Of a stretch of DNA of 64,000 nt, positions 10,818 through 19,545 are shown piece after piece. Below the pieces are notes generated by a model, which had not been told where the DNA came from, did not search any database, and saw nothing but the letters and a program-made list of their open reading frames with translations. A program made the translations under genes and the position numbers. Position 1 is the stretch's first letter. The number at the start of each line of letters is the position of its first letter. This DNA comes from Alkalicoccobacillus porphyridii (GTDB lineage: Bacteria; Bacillota; Bacilli; Bacillales; Bacillaceae_D): assembly GCF_007293315.1 (NCBI RefSeq), contig NZ_VLXZ01000016.1, positions 1-64,000 of the forward strand. The letters run 5' to 3'.

Positions 10818-10953
10818 ACAGCAACAGACTCCCTCATTAGTATTTGACCTTATCTTATCATGACCCTTCAGATAAATTCAAAATGCTTTTTTCATGAAAG
10901 CTATTGGCTTAGGGCATAGTAAGATCAAAATCACTTTCTAAGGAGAGACCAAG

Positions 10954-12150
10954 ATGAAACCTTTACTCATTAGTATCGCCTTCATTATTCTTGTATACAT
11001 CTGGTTTCGGATAGATTATCGCATGGGTATGGCTAAACTGCGAAAAGAAGCTCACCAAAAAGTGCAGGAAACACGTTATCCACATGCTTCTTTGATTGAT
11101 AATGGCGAGGATTTTTTTGTAAAACTGTTTCATGATATTCATCACGCACACCATCACGTGCATATTTTGTTTTATATCTTTAAAGAGGATCAAATTGGTA
11201 CACGGTTGGTGGATCTGCTACTAGCCAGGGCCAAAGAAGGTATCGACATTATTTTAATGGTTGACTGGATCGGTTCAAAGCTTTCACGAAAAACCATCAA
11301 GACATTGCGAGAAGCAGGCATCACGTTTACCTATTGCCATATCCCAACCTTTCCAACCATCTTCTTTTCCTTAAACCAACGAAATCATCGAAAAATCGCC
11401 GTCATTGATGGAAAAATCGGGTACATAGGCGGATTTAATGCAGGGGATGAATACCTTGGCCGCTCAGCTAAATTTGGTTTCTGGAGGGATTTGCATTTGC
11501 GTTTGGAAGGTGACGGTGTTCAGGATCTTCAATCTCAGTTTTTAGAGGATCTTGAGCAAACAAATGCAGATTATTTTCATAAAAATCAGTACTATCCAAA
11601 GCTCACTAAAGGGAAACATATGGTACGGCTTGTTCCGACAAATGGGCGCTTTCTTGAGCAAATGTTAATTGAAACACTGCAAAAGGCGCGTTCCTCCATT
11701 TACCTTGGGTCTCCCTATTACATCCCTGGTCCTCGTGTACAGGAAACCTTATTAAATGCTGCGCAAAATGGTATCGACGTTAAGCTCATTCTGCCGCAGA
11801 AGTCTGATCATCCTCTGGTAAAGGAAGGCTCTCTTTCATATGTAGAGCGTTTAGTGGAAGCAGGAGCGTCAGTTTATCACTATGATCAGGGGTTTTACCA
11901 CGGAAAAGCCCTGGTCACAGACCAGAGCTTAGCATGGGTAGGAACATCCAATTTAGACAAACGCAGCTTTCATTTGAATAATGAGATGACCTGCCTTCTA
12001 TATGATCAAGAGAGTGTACAACAGGTGTTGGATTGCCTGATACACGACATGTCGATCTCTGAAGCCTTAACAGTGGAATCTTTGCAAAATCGCTCTCTTT
12101 TCAGTAAAGGTAAGGAACAGATTGCTCTCCTGCTTTCAAACCTTCTTTAG
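10954..12150 (+). CDS. clsB: Cardiolipin synthase-like phospholipase D protein
   Basis: 398 residues. One N-terminal membrane segment (about 4-20) is followed by two HKD motifs: His145-Lys147-Asp152 in HRKIAVIDGK and His316-Lys318-Asp323 in HGKALVTDQ. These form the phosphatidyl-transfer active site. Length and position near pyrG-rpoE match B. subtilis ywjE (clsB). It likely joins two phosphatidylglycerols into cardiolipin. AAGGAGA precedes the ATG. The last four bases overlap the stop of the convergent DUF456 gene. Confidence 0.88.
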   Translation: MKPLLISIAFIILVYIWFRIDYRMGMAKLRKEAHQKVQETRYPHASLIDNGEDFFVKLFHDIHHAHHHVHILFYIFKEDQIGTRLVDLLLARAKEGIDIILMVDWIGSKLSRKTIKTLREAGITFTYCHIPTFPTIFFSLNQRNHRKIAVIDGKIGYIGGFNAGDEYLGRSAKFGFWRDLHLRLEGDGVQDLQSQFLEDLEQTNADYFHKNQYYPKLTKGKHMVRLVPTNGRFLEQMLIETLQKARSSIYLGSPYYIPGPRVQETLLNAAQNGIDVKLILPQKSDHPLVKEGSLSYVERLVEAGASVYHYDQGFYHGKALVTDQSLAWVGTSNLDKRSFHLNNEMTCLLYDQESVQQVLDCLIHDMSISEALTVESLQNRSLFSKGKEQIALLLSNLL

Positions 12151-12632
12151 AAAAGAAATGCCTCGAGGAAGAACCAAATGATTAGCACTGTCTGAATGAT
12201 CGCCTTTGCGACTGTGCCACTTAAAAAGGCTAAAAATGAAGCAAAGGCAATCTTCACAGCACGTTCAAAATCCCGCTGTAAATAAAGCTCAATAATTAAA
12301 ACCAGTACAAATGGCACGACGATAATACCGAATGGTGGGATCACAAAGGAGCCTACAATCACACCTACCATCGCCGCTCGCTCACCCCAGGCCGATCCGC
12401 CATACTTTTTTACAAAATACCGACTCGCTAATAAGTCCGCTACAATTAAAACAACCGTTAAAATAACTGCTGCCGTCCAAAAGAGCCAGCTTAATGAGCC
12501 GTCTGTTACGCCAAACTGATAGATAAAGAATCCAATCCAAAGCACAAGTACAGACGGCACAATCGGGAAGATTAGGCCTGCATAGCCAAGAATAAAACAG
12601 ACTGCTATGAGAATCCACCAAATAATATCCAT
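12147..12632 (-). CDS. DUF456 membrane protein
   Basis: 161 residues with four or five hydrophobic segments and the glycine-rich hairpin typical of DUF456 (GVIVGSFVIPPFGIIVVPF). No function is established. It begins 6 bp after argS ends, in the same orientation, so it should be co-transcribed with argS. Its ribosome-binding site is weak (AAAAGATG), which fits translational coupling. The 3' end overlaps convergent clsB by four bases. Confidence 0.85.
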   Translation of the reverse strand: MDIIWWILIAVCFILGYAGLIFPIVPSVLVLWIGFFIYQFGVTDGSLSWLFWTAAVILTVVLIVADLLASRYFVKKYGGSAWGERAAMVGVIVGSFVIPPFGIIVVPFVLVLIIELYLQRDFERAVKIAFASFLAFLSGTVAKAIIQTVLIIWFFLEAFLF

Positions 12633-12638
12633 GTTAGA

Positions 12639-14309
12639 CTACATCTTTTCAGGAGCAGCGACCCCGAGTAATGCTAATGCATGCTGGATGGTTATTTGTG
12701 TTGATTTCATTAATGCTAAACGAGCCGCACTCTTCTCAGGCTGCTCTGCATCTAAGACACGCTCTGCATTATAGAAGCTATGCAGGGCGGACGCCAAATC
12801 ATGTACATAATTGGCTATCTTATGCGGTGTGCGTTTCGCCGCTGCATCCGCCACCACTGCCGGATAATCACCAATGGCTTTAAGTAAATCGTATTCTTTT
12901 TCAGAAGCGATTGGAGTTAAGTCTGTTTCCGCGTTATAGGATAGACCAAGCTCCTCACCCTGACGCAGCATACTGCACACCCGAGCATGCGCGTACTGCA
13001 CATAGAACACCGGGTTCTCATTAGACTTAGATACAGCCAGATCCATATCAAACTCTAGCTGCGTATCAAGGCTTCTCATCGCAAAGAAGTAACGTGTTGC
13101 ATCAAGACCAACCTCTTCCATAAGCTCCCGCAGCGTTACCGCTTTTCCGGTCCGCTTACTCATCTTCACCTTCTCGCCACCCTGCACGAGGCTGACCATT
13201 TGGGTGATTTGAATATCGAGCTTAGTCGGATCATAGCCAAGTGCTTCAATTGCCGCTTTCATCCGTGCAATGTAGCCGTGATGATCCGCTCCCATCATGT
13301 CAATAAGACGATCATACCCGCGATTAAATTTATCCTCATGGTACGCAATATCCGGAAGTAGATACGTGTAGCTTCCATCCTTCTTAATCAGAACACGATC
13401 TTTATCATCACCATATTTTGTGCTACGAAGCCATGTTGCTCCGTCTTCCTCATATATTTCATCTTGTTTACGCAGAACATCAAGCGTACGATCAATCACG
13501 CCTGATTCGTATAAGGATGTTTCAGAAAAATATGAATCAAACTCCACACGGTAATCTGCTAGATCCAGCTTAATTTTATCCAATGCTTTATTCAGACCAT
13601 ACTGACGAAAAGCCTGCAATCGCTCCTCATCAGATAGCTTTAAGTAAGCATCCCCCTCGCTTTTAGCTAGCTCTTCACCCATTTCAATAATATCCTTACC
13701 GTGATAGCCATCCTCAGGCATTTCTACATCTTTCCCTAATGCTTGCTTATATCTTGCCTCAACAGAGTATGCCAAATTATTAATTTGATTGCCTGCATCA
13801 TTAATATAATATTCACGGCCTACCTGATAGCCTGCTTTCGTCATAATTCTGCACATCGCATCTCCCACAGCCGCTCCACGAGCATGCCCTAGGTGTAATG
13901 TACCTGTAGGATTAGCAGAGACATACTCTACAAGGATTTTCTCCCCTTGCCCTGCATCACTTTCCCCATACGTTTCTGCGTTAGTGAGCACATCCTGAAT
14001 AACTTCACGCAGGTACGATTTATCCATATAAAAATTGATAAAACCTGGGCCCGCAATATGAACCTCTGAAACTGATGCTTTTTCTTTTTGCAGTTGGTCT
14101 ACAATCGTTTCAGCGATCTGTTTAGGTGCTTTTTTAGCTACTCTTGCTAACTGCATTGCAATGTTTGTTGCATAGTCACCGTGTGATTTATCTTTAGGTG
14201 TTTCGAGCAGAATATCTGGAATCTCCTCTGCCTTAGCCAGTCCTGCCTCTATCACCGCTGCCTTAATTTCATCCTTCAAGACCTGTTTAATCTGTTCCAC
14301 GCTATTCAT
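12639..14309 (-). CDS. argS: Arginyl-tRNA synthetase
   Basis: 556 residues, class I synthetase. The N-terminal Arg-S additional domain (about 1-95) is followed by the HIGH-type motif HLGH in [12 protein letters not shown], the KMSKR loop and a C-terminal DALR anticodon-binding domain. AGAGGAG lies about 9 nt before the ATG. It follows ywiB by 28 bp in the same orientation. No T-box leader was found. Confidence 0.98.
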   Translation of the reverse strand: MNSVEQIKQVLKDEIKAAVIEAGLAKAEEIPDILLETPKDKSHGDYATNIAMQLARVAKKAPKQIAETIVDQLQKEKASVSEVHIAGPGFINFYMDKSYLREVIQDVLTNAETYGESDAGQGEKILVEYVSANPTGTLHLGHARGAAVGDAMCRIMTKAGYQVGREYYINDAGNQINNLAYSVEARYKQALGKDVEMPEDGYHGKDIIEMGEELAKSEGDAYLKLSDEERLQAFRQYGLNKALDKIKLDLADYRVEFDSYFSETSLYESGVIDRTLDVLRKQDEIYEEDGATWLRSTKYGDDKDRVLIKKDGSYTYLLPDIAYHEDKFNRGYDRLIDMMGADHHGYIARMKAAIEALGYDPTKLDIQITQMVSLVQGGEKVKMSKRTGKAVTLRELMEEVGLDATRYFFAMRSLDTQLEFDMDLAVSKSNENPVFYVQYAHARVCSMLRQGEELGLSYNAETDLTPIASEKEYDLLKAIGDYPAVVADAAAKRTPHKIANYVHDLASALHSFYNAERVLDAEQPEKSAARLALMKSTQITIQHALALLGVAAPEKM

Positions 14310-14337
14310 GATTCCGCGCTCCTCTAATAAGTAATGG

Positions 14338-14781
14338 TTATTCTTCTGCTTCTTCTAATTTGAGTCTGATTTCATGCGTTCCTGTTGACTGACCCTGTAA
14401 AAAAAACTGATAGCGAATATAAATTTTCCCTCTAGGCTTTTGCAAGCTTGGCCATTGTACAATCACTAATTCAGTGTCTGCTCTAGTTTCCCAGGAGGCC
14501 TCTGGTGTTACGTACCGCCCAAGCGTCTCCTCACCAGAACGGAATATCTGCCTCATTAAGACATCCCCCTGACGTATCAGAGTCAGCTCCTCGCCATCCC
14601 ATTTCATCGTCGTTTGAACTTTACTATCTACTCCAAATGTCTCAACGAATCTCAAATAATCCTGATTTCTTTTATGGTATAACTCACCTTCTGTTGAAAA
14701 TTCATACGACTCCATCTCGCCATGTAGCTCTATATTGGTTTGAAACGTTAAACGTAATCGTCGTTTTAATGGTTTATTCAT
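14338..14781 (-). CDS. ywiB: DUF1934 protein YwiB
   Basis: 147 residues from ATG 14781 (AGGAAGGTG about 8 nt before it; a GTG three codons upstream is too close to that site). Beta-rich, calycin-like small protein. It pairs with argS as in B. subtilis. Its function is unknown; the fold suggests ligand binding, but no residue supports a specific substrate. Confidence 0.88.
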   Translation of the reverse strand: MNKPLKRRLRLTFQTNIELHGEMESYEFSTEGELYHKRNQDYLRFVETFGVDSKVQTTMKWDGEELTLIRQGDVLMRQIFRSGEETLGRYVTPEASWETRADTELVIVQWPSLQKPRGKIYIRYQFFLQGQSTGTHEIRLKLEEAEE

Positions 14782-14846
14782 GCGGCGCACACCTTCCTAC
14801 CTATCAAGTTTAGCGAGTTTGTCCAGCACATGCAAGAAGCTCTTAT

Positions 14847-14871
14847 GTTTAGTATTTCGGAAAACGTGATA
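14847..14871 (+). promoter_or_regulatory. Candidate sigma-B promoter for csbD
   Basis: GTTTAG (14847-14852) and GTGATA (14866-14871) are separated by 13 nt, resembling GTTTAA-N12-14-GGGTAT. B. subtilis csbD is sigma-B controlled, which supports the reading. The -10 match is only partial. Confidence 0.5.
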
Positions 14872-14905
14872 TATATATAACAACAAGAAAAAGGAGGAAC
14901 CAATC

Positions 14906-15085
14906 ATGAGCAAAGATAACGGTGTTGGAGATAAGATTAAAGGTGCAGTAAATAAAGCCAAAGGTGAAGTCAAAGACCAAGCCGGAAACGCGACAGATAA
15001 TAAGTCCCTCCAAGCAAAAGGGAAAAAGGATAAAGTAAAAGGTGAAGTGCAAGATACTGTAGGTAAAGCAAAAGACGAGAAATAA
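14906..15085 (+). CDS. csbD: CsbD-family stress protein
   Basis: 59 residues, highly charged, with repeated G-x-K-x-K-G units (GDKIKGAVNKAKGEVKD, then KDKVKGEVQDTVGKAKDE). This is the CsbD pattern: small, hydrophilic, induced in general stress; molecular role unknown. AAGGAGGA lies 9 nt before the ATG. It is flanked by a sigma-B-like promoter and a strong terminator, so it is a single-gene unit. Confidence 0.93.
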   Translation: MSKDNGVGDKIKGAVNKAKGEVKDQAGNATDNKSLQAKGKKDKVKGEVQDTVGKAKDEK

Positions 15086-15095
15086 AATAAATAAG

Positions 15096-15144
15096 AGCTT
15101 GTCGGTTCATCTCTTTTTTAGGAGAGGGTCGGCAAGCTTTTTTT
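15096..15144 (+). terminator. Intrinsic terminator of csbD
   Basis: AGCTTGTCGG pairs with GTCGGCAAGCT (one G-U pair) around an inner ATCTC/GAGA stem, followed by seven Ts. Confidence 0.85.
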
Positions 15145-15273
15145 GGCGGCTCATGTTTTGTTTCTTCGACGTCGCTCCCAAAATTTAGGCACGCTTACCG
15201 CGGGAGTACCTGAGCTAATCTGGCTGTACCCCTTTATATCAATGAACCTTTGTATCGAGACCATTGAAAAAGT

Positions 15274-15419
15274 CATGTAAGAATGAGCTTAATGGCGCCG
15301 CTACAGGAGAACCCTACGCTTTCCGCGGGAACGGCCTCAGCCCTCGAAGCGGAAAACCACCACTTCGATGTCTTCAGACGCGTTCTGTTCCGCAGGAGTC
15401 TACGGGTTCTCCTTCCGCT
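15274..15419 (+). repeat. Dispersed REP-like element, copy 1
   Basis: A 126-bp core (15294-15419) matches 45105-45230 at the same length and orientation, with similarity starting at the shared CATGTAAGAATG. GGAGAACCC and GGGTTCTCC bracket it as inverted arms, and an inner stem is formed by TCGAAG(C)GG and CC(A)CTTCGA. Weaker similarity extends to flanking blocks ending TTTTTCAG-GGCCTCC in both copies. No ORF is apparent. This looks like a non-autonomous structured repeat. Confidence 0.8.
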
Positions 15420-15582
15420 CATGTTCCCAATCAGTAAAATGACCAACATTCCTATCTAAGGAAATGAGGTCTGTTTTTTTGTTTGAAAGAAGATTTACTA
15501 TCATATAAAGCTTCTTTTTCAGTGGCCTCCGTTTCATCCCGCAGGTGTCGGCCTATCTACACAATAATAAGGACTTGACCCT

Positions 15583-16110
15583 CATTGGCAAGAGTGATGA
15601 CCTCCTTACCAAGACCAAGAGCTCTTCTCCAAGAAGAACGGGCTCACTAGCAAGAGCAATGGCCTCGTTACCAAGACCAGGAGCTCTTCTCCAAGAAGAA
15701 CGGGTTCACTAGCAAGACCGATGACCTCCTTACCAAGACCAAGAGCTCCTCTCCAAGAAGAACGGGTTCACTAGCAAGAGCAATGACCTCCTTACCAAGA
15801 CCAAGAGCTCTTCTCCAAGAAGAACGGGCTCACTAGCAAGAGCGATGGCCTCCTTACCAAGACCAGGAGCTCTTCTCCAAGAAGAACAGGTTCACTAGCA
15901 AGAGCAATGACCTCCTTACCAAGACCAAGAGCTCTTCTCCAAGAAGAACGGGCTCACTAGCAAGAGCAATAACCTCCTTACCAAGACCAAGAGCTCCTCT
16001 CCAAGAAGAACGGGTTCACTAGCAAGAGCGATGACCTCCTTACCAAGAACCTAGGTTCTCTCTTAGATCAACAGACTCCATACCAAGGGCAATGCCTCTC
16101 TTACTAGGTA
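15583..16110 (-). repeat. Array B: 62-bp repeat of three 20/21-bp units, TCTTGSTA family
   Basis: On the minus strand unit heads TCTTGGTA, TCTTGCTA and TCTTGGAG alternate. Their starts fall at 15593, 15614, 15634, 15655, 15676 and so on, so spacing is 21, 20, 21. The recurring AAGAAGAAC block begins at 15631, 15693, 15755, 15817, 15879, 15941 and 16003, exactly 62 bp apart. The last units to about 16108 are degenerate. It lies between the csbD and speE terminators. The 1.1-kb gap 15086-16196 contains only this, the REP-like element and the two terminators. Confidence 0.9.
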
Positions 16111-16166
16111 TTGAGCAGCTTTTCGAAGGCGCATTCTCGGCTTTCGTCTATCCCTATTAAACAGTT

Positions 16167-16193
16167 AAAAGCTCAGCATTCAGCTGAGCTTTT
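16167..16193 (-). terminator. Intrinsic terminator of speE
   Basis: GCTCAGC and GCTGAGC pair, extended by AAAA/TTTT, directly after the speE stop. It may serve both strands, since the plus strand also ends in Ts. Confidence 0.75.
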
Positions 16194-16196
16194 TTC

Positions 16197-17024
16197 TTAC
16201 TTCAAAAGATCGCCAACAAATTTCGGTAGAGCAAATGCTGCGCGGTGGATGTCTTTTGTGTAGTATTTTGAATCGATTTCGTGGAATCGGTCTTCACTTA
16301 CTTCAAGTGGGTCATGCTTTTTGGATCCAATGGTGAAGGTCCAGAGTCCACTTGGGTAGGTTGGAATGTTTGCTGTGTAAACGCGTGTGATTGGGAAGAT
16401 TTCTTTTATATCCTTGTACACGTTACGGATCAACTCCTGTTGGAACCATGGGTTGTCTGTTTGCGCAACGAAGACGCCATCTTCATTTAATGCTTTTGAA
16501 ATGCCTTCGTAAAATCCTTTTTCAAACAGCTTCACTGCGGGTCCAACGGGTTCGGTTGAATCAACCATGATGACATCATATTCGTTCTCTGATTGAGCAA
16601 TATGCATGAAGCCGTCAGCGATTTGCACGTCTACTCTTTCATCATCGAGTGCTCCGGCAATCGTTGGAAGGTATTTTTTTGAGTACTCTACGACTTTTCC
16701 ATCAATCTCAACTAATGTCGCTTTCTCCACAGATGGGTGCTTTAGCACTTCGCGAATGACGCCTCCATCTCCTCCACCAACCACTAGCACGTGTTTTGGA
16801 TTTGGGTGCGTGAATAATGGGACATGCGCCACCATTTCGTGATAAACAAATTCATCTTTCTCTGTTGTCATAACCATGCCATCAAGAACAAGCATATTGC
16901 CGAATTCCTCAGTTTCAATCATGTCCAGCTGCTGAAAGTCAGTTTTTTCTGTATGTAAAGTTCGTTTAATTTTAGCTGTAATTCCAAAGCGTTCCGTTTG
17001 TTTTTCTGTGTACCATAATTCCAT
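16197..17024 (-). CDS. speE: Spermidine synthase
   Basis: 275 residues from ATG 17024 (AGAGGTG six bases before it). It transfers aminopropyl from decarboxylated SAM to putrescine. The glycine-rich [16 protein letters not shown] motif and the catalytic Asp region [10 protein letters not shown] are present. The B. subtilis partner speB (agmatinase) is not downstream; the array and terminator follow directly. Putrescine must therefore come from elsewhere in the genome. Confidence 0.97.
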   Translation of the reverse strand: MELWYTEKQTERFGITAKIKRTLHTEKTDFQQLDMIETEEFGNMLVLDGMVMTTEKDEFVYHEMVAHVPLFTHPNPKHVLVVGGGDGGVIREVLKHPSVEKATLVEIDGKVVEYSKKYLPTIAGALDDERVDVQIADGFMHIAQSENEYDVIMVDSTEPVGPAVKLFEKGFYEGISKALNEDGVFVAQTDNPWFQQELIRNVYKDIKEIFPITRVYTANIPTYPSGLWTFTIGSKKHDPLEVSEDRFHEIDSKYYTKDIHRAAFALPKFVGDLLK

Positions 17025-17172
17025 GTTCATCACCTCTTATTTATTTGCCGATACCCAAGCCAAGTATATAGCAAAAAAAGAATCATGCCAATTCTCTTTA
17101 TGCTCATGTTTAAAAAAGTGAATGAAAACCTATCCTGTATATAAAAACGTCACGCAGGAGGTGGCAGCTGTT

Positions 17173-19236
17173 ATGCAGGTGGTTCTTAATCGCAAAAAAA
17201 AGCGACAGATCCGGTTACTCCGTTTTACGATACGGTCTATTTTACTTGCTCTTATTTTTTCTGGTCTTTTTATTCTTGGATTGCTTTCTTATACGCGTAT
17301 GCAGGGGCCACCGCCGATTCAAGTTCCTCAGACCACGGTTTTCTATGGATCTGATGGTTCGGTTATTGGGGAAGACCACGGTGGTGAGAACCGCTACTGG
17401 CTATCATTTAATGAAATGTCTCCATATATTTTAGATGCAACGGTTTCGATTGAGGATCGAAAGTTTTATAAGCATTTTGGCTTTGATCCGGTTCGGATTG
17501 GTGGGGCCATTCTTGCTAATATCAAAGCTGGTTCAAGTGCCCAGGGTGCAAGTACGATCACACAGCAGTATGCCCGAAACCTATATCTAACACATGAAAA
17601 AACCTGGACTCGTAAATGGAATGAGCTGATGTATGCCCTGCGCCTTGAAATGAATTACAGCAAGGAGGACATCCTGGAGGGCTATCTAAATACCGTTTAT
17701 TATGGGCATGGTGCTTATGGTATTGAAGCCGCAGCGAATTTTTTCTATGACAAGTCTGCAGATGAATTAACCTTAGCCGAAGCATCCATGCTTGCAGGTG
17801 TTCCAAAAGGGCCGAGCTATTATTCTCCCGTTACTGATTATGAACGTGCAAAAGCGAGACAGGAATTAATTCTTACGAGCATGGTGACAAATGGTTACAT
17901 TACTACCGAAGAAGCGGAAGCAGCAAAAGCAGAGGAGCTTATTTTTGCAGAGACGGAGAGCCAGACAAGTGAGGTGGTTGGACCCTATTTTCAGGATGTG
18001 GTCATCAATCAGTTAACGTCTCTTCTTGACCTTAGTGCAGATGAAGTAGAAACAGGCGGCTATCATATCCATACAACGCTTGACCCAAAGATGCAAAAGG
18101 AAGCTGAGCATTGGGTGCAGGAAGAAATGCCAGATTCGACACTACAAACGTCTCTCGTAGCCATTGATCCAAGATCCGGCGGTGTACGTGCAATGGTAGG
18201 CGGCGTAAATTACGCTGAAAGTAGCTATAATCGTGCCACTCAAAGCAAACGTGAGCCCGGGTCAACCATTAAACCGTTACTCTATTACGAGGCACTACAG
18301 CATGGCTTCACAGCTGCCTCTACTTTTATGAGTGAACCAACAGAGTTTGTGTATGATGATGGGCGACAAACGTATGCACCCAAGAATTTTAATAACCATT
18401 ACGCTGAGGACTTCATAACGATGCAGCAGGCGCTGGCGGTATCTGATAACATTTTTGCGATTAAAACACATCTGTTTATCGGACCGGATAATTTGGTACA
18501 GATTGCAGACAAATTAGGACTCGGTTCATTTAAAAATGTTCCCTCTCTTGCCTTAGGTTCCCAAGCAGTGAGCCTGCTTGACTTAACAAATAGCTATGTT
18601 CCCTTTGCAAATGAAGGGCTTTATAGCGAGCCGCAGTTTATTTTAAAGGTAGAGGATGCAGAAGGAGCCATCCTGTATGAACAAGAACCCGAGCTACAGG
18701 AAGTACTCGATCCTGTTTCTGCGTTTTTGATGACCGAGATGATGACAGGCATGTTTGATCCTGCATTAAATGGCTATACCAGCGTGACTGGGAGTTCTGT
18801 GGCCCCATTATTGAATCGACCAGTCGCCGGCAAATCCGGATCTACCCCTAAGGACAGCTGGATGGTTGGTTTCACGCCGCAGCTGGTGACCGGGGTTTGG
18901 GTCGGTCATGACCGTGATCAGGAGCTAAATCAGCATGATGAAGGTCCAATCTCTAAGAAAATTTGGGCGAACTTTACCGAGCATGCCCTTGAGGGACAAT
19001 TAAAGCTACCCTTCCATAAGCCTCAAGGAGTGACTCGCGTGGAGGTTGACCCACAAAGTGGTCTACTCGCGAACGACGCTTGTCCAGGCGGTGTACCAAT
19101 GTATTTTAAAGAGGGAACAGAACCAACATCAGCCTGCACTTCGCCCGAAGAGCAAGAAAAGCTTGAAGAACAAAAGCAGGAAAAAGAACGATTCATGGAT
19201 CGATTTAAACGGTGGTTTGGCCAGGATGATCATTAA
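17173..19236 (+). CDS. pbpG: Class A penicillin-binding protein (PbpG-like)
   Basis: 687 residues. A short cytoplasmic basic tail and one membrane segment precede the GT51 transglycosylase domain (EDRKFYKHFG, GASTITQQYARNLYL) and a transpeptidase domain with Ser in PGSTIKP, SDN and the KSG triad in AGKSGSTPKD. ATG 17173 is chosen over ATG 17122 because AGGAGGTG lies 9 nt before it. B. subtilis PbpG, at the equivalent position next to speE, acts in spore peptidoglycan synthesis; the same role is likely here. Confidence 0.92.
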   Translation: MQVVLNRKKKRQIRLLRFTIRSILLALIFSGLFILGLLSYTRMQGPPPIQVPQTTVFYGSDGSVIGEDHGGENRYWLSFNEMSPYILDATVSIEDRKFYKHFGFDPVRIGGAILANIKAGSSAQGASTITQQYARNLYLTHEKTWTRKWNELMYALRLEMNYSKEDILEGYLNTVYYGHGAYGIEAAANFFYDKSADELTLAEASMLAGVPKGPSYYSPVTDYERAKARQELILTSMVTNGYITTEEAEAAKAEELIFAETESQTSEVVGPYFQDVVINQLTSLLDLSADEVETGGYHIHTTLDPKMQKEAEHWVQEEMPDSTLQTSLVAIDPRSGGVRAMVGGVNYAESSYNRATQSKREPGSTIKPLLYYEALQHGFTAASTFMSEPTEFVYDDGRQTYAPKNFNNHYAEDFITMQQALAVSDNIFAIKTHLFIGPDNLVQIADKLGLGSFKNVPSLALGSQAVSLLDLTNSYVPFANEGLYSEPQFILKVEDAEGAILYEQEPELQEVLDPVSAFLMTEMMTGMFDPALNGYTSVTGSSVAPLLNRPVAGKSGSTPKDSWMVGFTPQLVTGVWVGHDRDQELNQHDEGPISKKIWANFTEHALEGQLKLPFHKPQGVTRVEVDPQSGLLANDACPGGVPMYFKEGTEPTSACTSPEEQEKLEEQKQEKERFMDRFKRWFGQDDH

Positions 19237-19253
19237 AACAAGGAGGTCTACTC

Positions 19254-19445
19254 ATGAGTAAACGTTCAAAAATCGCTCTTAGGGTTATCCTTGCTACCAC
19301 CTTTGGCCAGACCCTCCTTTTTCTTATTGCTGCTCTCTTAACAGGGAACTGGAAGCTACTTGTCTGGAGCTCCACATTTGGCGTCATAGTTGGCATTCCC
19401 GTCCTGCTTATTGTAATGAGACAAATCCGCTTAAAGAAAACCTAA
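19254..19445 (+). CDS. Small two-helix membrane protein
   Basis: 63 residues with two hydrophobic segments (about 10-28 and 34-55) and basic ends (MSKRSK, RQIRLKK). AAGGAGGT lies 7 nt before the ATG and it begins 17 bp after pbpG, so expression with pbpG is likely. I do not recognise a family. Given the neighbour it might act in the cell envelope, but nothing in the sequence shows this. Confidence 0.7.
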   Translation: MSKRSKIALRVILATTFGQTLLFLIAALLTGNWKLLVWSSTFGVIVGIPVLLIVMRQIRLKKT

Positions 19446-19545
19446 AGATCTTGTATGTGAAGCAGCAAAGATGCATACCTTTAAAGAGAGATTCTTTCTC
19501 ATTCATGCTACACTATGCTTACGATTTAATTAAAGGAGTGACAGG

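Noticed and set aside
12639-14340. T-box riboswitch for argS
   Set aside because: Only 28 bp separate ywiB and argS and no T-box sequence or specifier hairpin is seen.
14849-15052. Minus-strand frame opposite csbD
   Set aside because: Phe/Ile-rich antisense of the Lys/Gly-rich csbD coding sequence, without a start signal.
15583-16110. CRISPR array
   Set aside because: Units are 20-21 bp with only about 8 constant bases, there are no spacers of uniform 30-40 bp, no leader and no cas genes.
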